Shown here: positions 8,393 through 14,035 of the stretch, piece by piece
Layout of the letters: each line of letters opens with the position of its first letter
Numbering within the stretch: position 1 is the first letter of the stretch
Origin: Gammaproteobacteria bacterium
GTDB taxonomy: Bacteria > Pseudomonadota > Gammaproteobacteria > Enterobacterales > Psychrobiaceae
Reading direction: 5' to 3'
DNA: 18,870 nucleotides
NCBI GenBank assembly: GCA_013214885.1
Contig: JABSRS010000020.1
Location: 1-18,870, forward strand
Notes under the pieces: generated by a model
Database searches by the model: none
What the model saw: only the letters and a program-made list of their open reading frames with translations
What the model was told of the DNA's origin: nothing
Position numbers and translations under genes: made by a program

Positions 8393-8629
8393 ATGAGCAC
8401 CACCTTACTCGCAACAGCCGCATTAATTAGTCAACTTTGTTACGATCCCCAGCAAGACATTGGAGATCACTTTTGGTTAAAGCGCGCTCAAATATTTGAA
8501 AAACAACTGACGGTAGCCGTCAACAATAAAACCGCTATTTGCTTGCCATTACGCACCGAACAACAGCGTAAAGAAGCCCAATATTTAGCCAATGTTGATG
8601 CAACTAAACAAACTATTATCGTTAAATAA
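8393..8629 (+). CDS. Orphan 78-residue protein between receptor and di-heme enzyme
   Basis: Not recognised. It has a good ribosome site (AAGGA, 9 nt before ATG), and its stop overlaps the next start in a TAATG junction, so it is very likely translated. The amino end, MSTTLLATAALISQLC, is mildly hydrophobic but lacks the positive charges of a Sec signal, so its location is unclear. Cys16 could be read as a poor lipobox (ISQLC does not fit the consensus). The rest is soluble-looking, with one Trp (HFWLKRAQ), a second Cys at 50 and a charged helix near EQQRKEAQYLA. Position and coupling suggest a role with the di-heme enzyme (partner, chaperone or substrate) or with the receptor; this is context only. 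Confidence 0.7.
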   Translation: MSTTLLATAALISQLCYDPQQDIGDHFWLKRAQIFEKQLTVAVNNKTAICLPLRTEQQRKEAQYLANVDATKQTIIVK

Positions 8630-9795
8630 TGTTCAAAATGTTCGCCGTAAGCATGCTGTTGTGCGTAAGCACAGCAGCCAGTGCACAAACCGTTACTCCT
8701 GATTTTAGCGCGCTGCGCCAGCAATATCTAAAGCCACCAGCGCAATGGCCTAAAGCAACATTGGATCACGATGTCACGCTGCAAGAACTCGGGCTATTAC
8801 CACTACCCTCGTTTCCACCAGATAACCCGCTAACTCATAACAAAGTAGCATTGGGCAAGAAATTATTTTTTGACCCTAAATTATCTCGCTCTAAACAAAT
8901 TGCCTGTGCCAGTTGTCACGATAGCGATTTAGGCTGGGGGGATGGCCGACAATTTTCGTTTGGTCATGATCGCCAAACTGGCAATCGCAATGCACCTTCA
9001 ATAGAAAATAGTGGCTACTACCATCAGCTATTTTGGGATGGCCGCGCGTCATCATTAGAACAGCAGGCTTTAATGCCAATCACTAATCCAATTGAGATGA
9101 ATTTCACCCTCAACGAGTTAGTCATTCGACTTAATAAGGATCCCGATTACCCGAGGTTATTTAGCCAAGTATTTGGGTCGACCAAACAGCAAGCGGTTAA
9201 CGCCGATAACATCGCAAAGGCTATTGCGACCTACGAACGTACTATTATTTCTAGACTATCGAGTTTCGATCGGTTTTTATTAGCGCCAAGTCAAACTCAG
9301 TCACGGCGTAAGCTTATTTTTAACCGTCAATTTAGTGATCAAGCTTTATGGGGATTGCATCTGTATCGCACTAAAGCCCGCTGTCTAAACTGCCACAATG
9401 GCGCGTTAATGAGTGACAATGAATTTCACAATATCGGTCTCACCTATTATCAACGTTCTTATCAAGATTTAGGCCGTTATCTCGCCACGAATAACAATGA
9501 CGATGTTGGTAAATTTAAAACTCCGAGTCTGCGCGGCGTGATGAACAATAAGCCGTGGATGCACAATGGCTTATTTAGCAATATGCGTGGCATTATTAGC
9601 CTATATAACATGGGTGGCCCCCGTAATACCTACGATGCTAGTGATCTAATGGCACCAAAGCAGTCAACATTATTAAAGCCACTAAATTTAACCGCTGCTG
9701 AAACTGACGCATTAGTCGAATTTTTAACCGCAATCACCGCTCCACCAGCGCAAGATTCATCAAGCAGGATAATGGCAACATTGGTACATGATTAA
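8629..9795 (+). CDS. Di-heme cytochrome c peroxidase / MauG-family protein
   Basis: 388 residues with a Sec signal (cleavage near ASA-Q, 19/20), so periplasmic. Two covalent heme sites, CASCH (93-97) and CLNCH (252-256), are spaced as in the bacterial CCP/MauG family. Other family blocks are present: ALGKKLFFDPKLS (74-86), RNAPSIEN (120-127), FWDGRASSLEQQA (135-147), NPIEM (153-157), and FKTPSLRG then WMHNGLF (296-316). Members either reduce H2O2 with electrons from small cytochromes or, like MauG and MbnH, make high-valent di-iron states that oxidise Trp or other residues on partner proteins. The amino-terminal half with GWGDGRQFSFG is closer to the MauG/MbnH branch than to classical CcpA, but I cannot separate them without alignment. 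It is the last gene of the operon, overlapping the orphan gene by 1 nt. Confidence 0.9.
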   Translation: MFKMFAVSMLLCVSTAASAQTVTPDFSALRQQYLKPPAQWPKATLDHDVTLQELGLLPLPSFPPDNPLTHNKVALGKKLFFDPKLSRSKQIACASCHDSDLGWGDGRQFSFGHDRQTGNRNAPSIENSGYYHQLFWDGRASSLEQQALMPITNPIEMNFTLNELVIRLNKDPDYPRLFSQVFGSTKQQAVNADNIAKAIATYERTIISRLSSFDRFLLAPSQTQSRRKLIFNRQFSDQALWGLHLYRTKARCLNCHNGALMSDNEFHNIGLTYYQRSYQDLGRYLATNNNDDVGKFKTPSLRGVMNNKPWMHNGLFSNMRGIISLYNMGGPRNTYDASDLMAPKQSTLLKPLNLTAAETDALVEFLTAITAPPAQDSSSRIMATLVHD

Positions 9796-9845
9796 CAACT
9801 TATACCAATTCCCTATGTGACAGAACTATTCATTGAGGATTTGAT

Positions 9846-9944
9846 ATGCAAAACACGGGAACTTTAGATCCCGTGTTACGCGTCATTTTAGGCTTAGGAT
9901 CTGCTAAGCAACTCAGTTTACTTGATAAGTACTGTCGTTATTAG
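9846..9944 (+). pseudogene. Possible remnant of a DUF2892-like small membrane protein (32 codons)
   Basis: The ATG at 9846 has a strong ribosome site (GAGGA, 9835-9839, spacing 6) and opens a 32-codon frame beginning MQNTGTLDPVLRVILGLG. This resembles the amino end of DUF2892 / YgaP-type inner-membrane proteins, whose first helix typically reads GTLDRxLRIxLGL. After residue 18 the similarity stops and the frame ends at TAG 9942-9944, well short of the usual ~60-70 residues. The other two frames show no continuation. It could be a decayed gene, a genuine micro-protein, or chance. The hairpin at 9852-9877 lies within its first codons. Confidence 0.35.
9852..9877. repeat. Perfect 9-bp inverted repeat (hairpin)
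   Basis: AACACGGGA and TCCCGTGTT flank an 8-nt loop. No T run follows on the plus strand. On the minus strand the hairpin is followed by TTGC, too short for a convincing intrinsic terminator. It lies 57 nt beyond the di-heme stop, so it could stabilise the operon mRNA 3' end or control the tiny ORF it overlaps. Confidence 0.5.
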
Positions 9945-10127
9945 TGACGTTTTATTTACAATCTCAAGTTGTTGCAACGACGACACGCGGTTATAAATGC
10001 CAACATAATGACTCGTATATAGTTATTTCTCAATATCAATTATTTAGCTTAAATAAATAATATCGCTTGGTCTATCTTGAATATATGAGATAATTGCCCG
10101 CTGCAATAATCTACCACATGGCTCATT

Positions 10128-10364
10128 ATGAAACTTTTAGTTCGAAATATTTCACGTTCACTCACTGAACAAGATATCAGTACGTTGTTTGCAACTCATG
10201 GCTCAGTTACTGAATGTAACTTAGTGTTAGACGCACAATCAGGTAAGTCAAAGGGCTTTGCGTTTATTGAAATGGCTGATGAAGACGAAGCAAAAGCTGC
10301 CATTGCCACTTTGCACGAAACAATGGTTGCTAAGAGCAGAATGCGCGTAAAAATCGCTCAGTAA
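10128..10364 (+). CDS. Single-RRM RNA-binding protein
   Basis: 78 residues made of one RNA recognition motif and nothing else. RNP2 is LLVRNI (3-8) and RNP1 is KGFAFIEM (42-49), with the aromatic/hydrophobic positions kept. Such tiny RRM proteins occur widely in marine gammaproteobacteria and cyanobacteria and are often cold-induced; no specific RNA target is known here. The start is fixed by the RNP2 strand at residue 3; no strong Shine-Dalgarno is seen. Its stop overlaps by 7 nt the 3' end of the convergent TonB-domain gene, so the two transcripts would be complementary at their ends. Confidence 0.88.
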   Translation: MKLLVRNISRSLTEQDISTLFATHGSVTECNLVLDAQSGKSKGFAFIEMADEDEAKAAIATLHETMVAKSRMRVKIAQ

Positions 10365-10795
10365 TTTTGTTTGAAAAACACTCGGGGGGCAGTCGGTTTT
10401 TTAGTCAGTGTAAAGTACAGTTTAATTGAAGTTAACACTGGTTGTTTTTCGGCGTTTTTAGCTGTCGCTTGCCACTTCCACTTATTTAAAGCAGCAGCAG
10501 CGTTGTTATCAAATATCCCTTGCGGGTAAGACGAACGGACTTTATAGCCGCTAGCGTTGCCATTTTTGTCAATACCGACGATCAGATCAGCACAGCCTGA
10601 TATGCCATTTTTAGCAGCTGATATTGGATATTTTGGCGGAAATCGTTTGACGACACTCCAATAATTTTCAACGAGCTCAGCATTCTCTTTACTCGACAAA
10701 TCTAGATAATCTATTTTAGCTTCTTCAATTTTAGTGGTTGAAGCGCACGAAATAACAAAAAATGTTAATGGTAAAAGTAGATATAATTTATTCAA
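10358..10795 (-). CDS. Lipoprotein with a TonB C-terminal-like domain
   Basis: 145 residues, starting at TTG (10793-10795) with AGGA 7 nt upstream. The signal sequence ends VISC, with predicted lipidated Cys17. Residues ~50-135 match a TonB_C-type domain: PPKYPISAAKNGISGCADL, VGIDKNGNASGYKV, and NNAAAALNKWKW followed by a final strand. The transmembrane anchor and Pro-rich periplasm-spanning region of true TonB are missing, so it probably cannot transduce energy in the usual way. It may act as a lipid-anchored decoy, peptidoglycan- or receptor-binding module. It is convergent with the RRM gene and separated by 72 nt from the S46 peptidase gene upstream on the same strand, so read-through co-transcription with it is possible. 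Confidence 0.78.
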   Translation of the reverse strand: MNKLYLLLPLTFFVISCASTTKIEEAKIDYLDLSSKENAELVENYWSVVKRFPPKYPISAAKNGISGCADLIVGIDKNGNASGYKVRSSYPQGIFDNNAAAALNKWKWQATAKNAEKQPVLTSIKLYFTLTKKPTAPRVFFKQNY

Positions 10796-10867
10796 AACTG
10801 TTTCCTAAATTGTGCCCTGAGTGCTAACGGCTCACCATCAAGTGAACCGTAGCTACTTGTGATTATT

Positions 10868-13090
10868 TTACTTCACCACATCCATTTCTTTGATTAAATG
10901 CCCTGCACCATCGACATGTTCCATTAGCCATAAAATATAGCGAATATCGACATGAATTGCGCGGGTAATGCGTTGGTTAAAGTACCAGTCTTTGGTAATT
11001 GATTCATAGGTTGAGTCGAAGTTAAGTCCAACTAATTCACCCTTACCGTTCATTACTGGTGAGCCAGAGTTACCACCCGTAGTATCAGCACTCGATAAAA
11101 AGTTAACTGGTACCGAGTTAAATGGTGCTAGCTCGACTTTAGGGCAAGTAAATAACTTACAATGCCACGGTGCATATGGCGCTCGCTCAAGTGTTGCTTG
11201 CTCGTATGTGCCATAGTCACGGGCTTTAATCGCTGTTAACAATTTTTGCGGTGCAGTAAAAGGTTCGTGCCCAGTTACTTTAGCCGCTAAGCCTTCCAGC
11301 GTCGTAAATGGTGTCTTGTACACGCCATCTTTAGCTGGATAACCATCAACTGTGCCAAACGAGATCCGCAGCGTGCTGTTGGCGTCTGGATATACTGGTT
11401 TGTTTTGACTTTTGTTAAAGGCAATGATTGCTTTCATGTACTGTGGACGCACTTGAGCCAGCTGGCCTGACATTTCTTTGCGCTCGTTTTCAAACTTGAT
11501 ATTGACGTTATAAAGCGCAATCGCCAGTTTAATAAAGGCATCGTCTGATTGCTCAAACTGCGCCACTGATTTGCCAACCCAGCTTAAGCGGGTGTCAAAA
11601 TCAGTTAATTGGGTTTGCTGATAAAGTGGCGTAATTAATTGTTCAACTTGTTGCTGGCTTAAACCGCTCGTTAGTCCTAACGCTTGGTTAAACTCTGCCA
11701 CTTCAACTGCGCTGCCTTGGGCTAAATATTCACTAAGTTCCAACGCCCAAACTTTTTGATCCACAGATGCTGCAAAGCGGGTTTTCATCCGCTTAAGCCG
11801 TGATTCAATGCGATTAATATCACGCGCTTGATAACCAATTTCACGTTCGCTATTGGGCTTTTCGTTTTCTTTAGCTAGGCGATACAACCGTGATGCGGCA
11901 TTAAGCAGACCAGAGTTTTTAGCATAATAGAAGTAGAAATCACGTTTGGCATTACTTTGGCTAATCGCTAATAACTGCGTTAGTTCCTGATGAGCCGACG
12001 ATAAATCACTGCGGGCGGCATCTTGAGCGATCCAAGCTAATAGTGCTTGCTCTTGCTCGATTTTAATTCCATGAATGTCGGTTGCTTTAAAGCCGTCAAT
12101 TAAGCCTTTGCGCTTTTTCATCCGATTGTTAATGCTTTTAACCGTCGATGAATACTTTACTTCAAGCGCTGGATTGCCTGCCGTTGCGCCAGCAATTGCT
12201 TCGAGTGTTTTGGTGTACATATCGACTTGCGCTGGATAGTTCCACTTTCCCGCAAAATCAATTTCTGTGGCTAATTTATAACGACTGGTACGCCCTGGGT
12301 AACCTGCTAATAAAATGCCATCGCCCTTTTTAATCCCGCTAGCATTTACTTTTAAAAATGACTTAGGTTGATAAGGGACATTATCTTTCGAATAATTGGC
12401 TGGCTTGCCATCTTTACCGACATAGGCACGGATAAAGGTAAAATCTGCAACGTGGCGCGGATATTCAAAATTGTCAATGTCGCCGCCAAAGTTACCGACC
12501 GCATCAGATGGTGCATAGACCAAGCGAACATCTTTAATCATTAATTGCTTGGTTAAGAAATATTCCATCCCGTGATGGTATGCACTAACCGAACAACGGT
12601 ATGCTGGATCTGACTCACATTGTGCAATGACTACTTTGCGATGATCTTGAATCTTGTCATAACGCGCTTTACCGCTTAGCTCGCCTAAATCTTTAATAAT
12701 AGTTGCGGTAACATCAGTCACTTGCTCGGTGATATAAACACGTTGCTGCGGTCCACCAGGAAGTTCATCCGCCTGAGTAGGTGCCATGAAACCTTTTTTA
12801 ATCAGGTTATTCTGTGGGGTAGAGTTATTGGCAATTGCGCCATAAGCACAGTGATGGTTAGTTATCACGAGTCCTTTATTTGACACAAATGATGCCGAAC
12901 AGCCACCTAAACCAACGACGGCATTCATCGGATATTGGTCAAGTGATGACACTTGCTCGGCTGAAAGCTCAATGCCAACGCGGTCAAATTCATGCTGGAG
13001 GTTTTTAATTTGGTGAGGTTGCCACTGCCCTTCGTCAGCAACTGCGCTCGCTGCTAGTGCTAGCAACGAGATAGAAAGTATTTTTTTCAT
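10868..13090 (-). CDS. S46-family dipeptidyl-peptidase (DPP7/DPP11-like)
   Basis: 740 residues, slightly longer than the usual ~680-720. The signal peptide (cleavage near AVA-DE, 18/19) is followed by the family opening DEGQW, placing it in the periplasm. S46 enzymes are chymotrypsin-fold exo-peptidases releasing dipeptides from peptide amino ends. His80 in TNHHC, the Asp region FGGDIDNFEYPRH (201-213), and Ser675 in GGNSGSP supply the triad. The specificity residue, 18 positions after the catalytic Ser (Gly in DPP7, Arg in DPP11 by P. gingivalis numbering 673), is Ser693 in NFDSTYES. The preference therefore cannot be assigned by the standard rule. ATG 13088-13090 is a clear start; a perfect TATAAT (complement 13121-13126) lies ~30 nt upstream, within the palindromic element. 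Likely role: peptide nutrition. Confidence 0.93.
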   Translation of the reverse strand: MKKILSISLLALAASAVADEGQWQPHQIKNLQHEFDRVGIELSAEQVSSLDQYPMNAVVGLGGCSASFVSNKGLVITNHHCAYGAIANNSTPQNNLIKKGFMAPTQADELPGGPQQRVYITEQVTDVTATIIKDLGELSGKARYDKIQDHRKVVIAQCESDPAYRCSVSAYHHGMEYFLTKQLMIKDVRLVYAPSDAVGNFGGDIDNFEYPRHVADFTFIRAYVGKDGKPANYSKDNVPYQPKSFLKVNASGIKKGDGILLAGYPGRTSRYKLATEIDFAGKWNYPAQVDMYTKTLEAIAGATAGNPALEVKYSSTVKSINNRMKKRKGLIDGFKATDIHGIKIEQEQALLAWIAQDAARSDLSSAHQELTQLLAISQSNAKRDFYFYYAKNSGLLNAASRLYRLAKENEKPNSEREIGYQARDINRIESRLKRMKTRFAASVDQKVWALELSEYLAQGSAVEVAEFNQALGLTSGLSQQQVEQLITPLYQQTQLTDFDTRLSWVGKSVAQFEQSDDAFIKLAIALYNVNIKFENERKEMSGQLAQVRPQYMKAIIAFNKSQNKPVYPDANSTLRISFGTVDGYPAKDGVYKTPFTTLEGLAAKVTGHEPFTAPQKLLTAIKARDYGTYEQATLERAPYAPWHCKLFTCPKVELAPFNSVPVNFLSSADTTGGNSGSPVMNGKGELVGLNFDSTYESITKDWYFNQRITRAIHVDIRYILWLMEHVDGAGHLIKEMDVVK

Positions 13091-13120
13091 TGTTATTGTC
13101 TTCTTTCAGCAAGGTAAGCG

Positions 13121-13288
13121 ATTATACCAATCCGCATCTGTTTATTGCTCAAGTTGTGGGCAGAAAAAATTGATGACGGTAAGGCGTTTGATTGACCAAT
13201 AGCTGGCTATTGGGATTGAAAACAACGTAATCGTCAACTATTTTAACCAGCACAAGTGATTAATCATCGATGCGAGTTGGTTTTATTC
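13121..13288. repeat. ~165-bp imperfect palindromic intergenic element (MITE-like)
   Basis: The region between the S46 gene and the exonuclease gene folds around a centre at 13204/13205. CCAATAGC (13196-13203) and GCTATTGG (13206-13213) form a perfect 8-bp inner stem. Further out, AAAAATTGATGACG (13165-13178) pairs imperfectly with CGTCAACTATTTT (13232-13244). The ends, TATACCAATCCGCATC (13123-13138) and GATGCGAGTTGGTTTT (13269-13284), are imperfect inverted repeats matching at about 12 of 16 positions. The ends are almost exactly equidistant from the centre. It encodes no ORF. I recall similar TTATACCAATCCGCAT-bounded repeats between genes in Alteromonadales, but could not search. It supplies the -10 box of the S46 gene. 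Confidence 0.6.
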
Positions 13289-13304
13289 CACCATGGAATA
13301 AAAC
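13280..13304. terminator. Bidirectional hairpin, probable terminator of the exonuclease operon
   Basis: GTTTTATTCCA (13280-13290) and TGGAATAAAAC (13294-13304) form a perfect 11-bp stem with a 3-nt loop. It lies ~40 nt past the stop of the minus-strand exonuclease gene. The stem is AT-rich and has no long T run beyond it, so termination strength is uncertain. It abuts and partly overlaps the outer end of the palindromic element. Confidence 0.5.
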
Positions 13305-13345
13305 TCCGCTATTTAAGCATAAGCAGCCAAGGGAGTAAATTGATG

Positions 13346-14035
13346 TTAGTGGCTATATTTCATTAAGTCTTTGACACTTAACACACTTGTGCCACCAATT
13401 GCCGCAGCTTGTGCCAATAAAAGCTGCGCCGTTGCTACCGCATCCGACAGTGCATTATGGGCAGCCATTGGCGGTAAGCCATAACGAGCACAGCACGCGT
13501 ATAGCCGCAATTGCTGTTTATTATAATGCTGACCTTGACGATGGAGTCTTTTGGCTTCAAGCAGTAAGGTGTCGACTAAATCAAACGGCAGCTTATGACC
13601 ATATATTTTTTGCGCCGCTTGTTGCAAAAAAGCAATATCTAGCGCGCCATGATGAGCCACCAGCACTCGCCCTTGCATCGCTAGCATTAGCTCCTCAACC
13701 GCGACATCAAGCGCTAATGCGTCTGCCAAGTCTCGGTCGTGGATACCGTGAATAACCGCGCTATCACCAACCCCTCGTTCAGGCTTTATCATTAGCTGCC
13801 TCGCCTGACTTAAGACAATTTCACCATTAATGATTGGTACCCAACCCATGCTAATCACTTCATTCTTTCTTGGATTTAGACCCGTCATCTCCAAGTCGAC
13901 GCTCAGCATTTCGACTTGGCGATAATGTCGTGACAAGTCACAGCCTTGGCTAATAAACAGTTTGGGAGCCGCCTCTTTGGCTTTTAGCCCTAAAATATAA
14001 CGATTTAAGCGGGCGATAGTTAAATTAGTGCTCAA
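13346..14035 (-). CDS. 3'-5' exonuclease, DEDDh (DnaQ-like) family
   Basis: 229 residues. All five DEDDh active-site residues are visible: Asp47 and Glu49 in VDLEMTGL (Exo I), Asp133 in HHGALDIAFL (Exo II), and His193 with Asp198 in HNALSDAVAT (Exo III). The fold matches the epsilon/DnaQ exonuclease domain. The ~40-residue amino extension and the absence of a polymerase-binding tail argue against it being the replicative proofreading subunit. Translation starts at TTG in a TTGA overlap with the stop of the upstream gene, with GAGGG 5 nt before it, so the pair is tightly coupled. The cNMP/CBS/nucleotidyltransferase plus exonuclease pair recurs, as I recall, in many gammaproteobacteria; the shared function is not established. 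The nucleic-acid substrate is unknown. Confidence 0.88.
   Translation of the reverse strand: MSTNLTIARLNRYILGLKAKEAAPKLFISQGCDLSRHYRQVEMLSVDLEMTGLNPRKNEVISMGWVPIINGEIVLSQARQLMIKPERGVGDSAVIHGIHDRDLADALALDVAVEELMLAMQGRVLVAHHGALDIAFLQQAAQKIYGHKLPFDLVDTLLLEAKRLHRQGQHYNKQQLRLYACCARYGLPPMAAHNALSDAVATAQLLLAQAAAIGGTSVLSVKDLMKYSH

Larger units (their letters stand above)
9796..10127. other. Intergenic region between the di-heme gene and the RRM gene
   Basis: 332 nt. The first 150 nt hold a possible 32-codon ORF and a perfect hairpin, both listed separately. The following ~180 nt are AT-rich with no ORF. A possible promoter for the RRM gene is TTGGTC (10067-10072), 16-nt spacer, GATAAT (10089-10094). 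No T-tract terminator for the receptor operon is obvious, so the operon end is not defined by sequence. Confidence 0.4.

Noticed and set aside
9802..9811. TTATACCAAT after the di-heme gene, identical to the end of the palindromic element
   Set aside because: Only ~10 bases match; the following sequence diverges and no second end or inner stem was found, so a second copy is not supported.
13387..13755. 122-codon plus-strand frame
   Set aside because: It is antisense to the exonuclease gene, whose active-site motifs are all intact; the composition is His/Pro/Ala-rich with no family resemblance.
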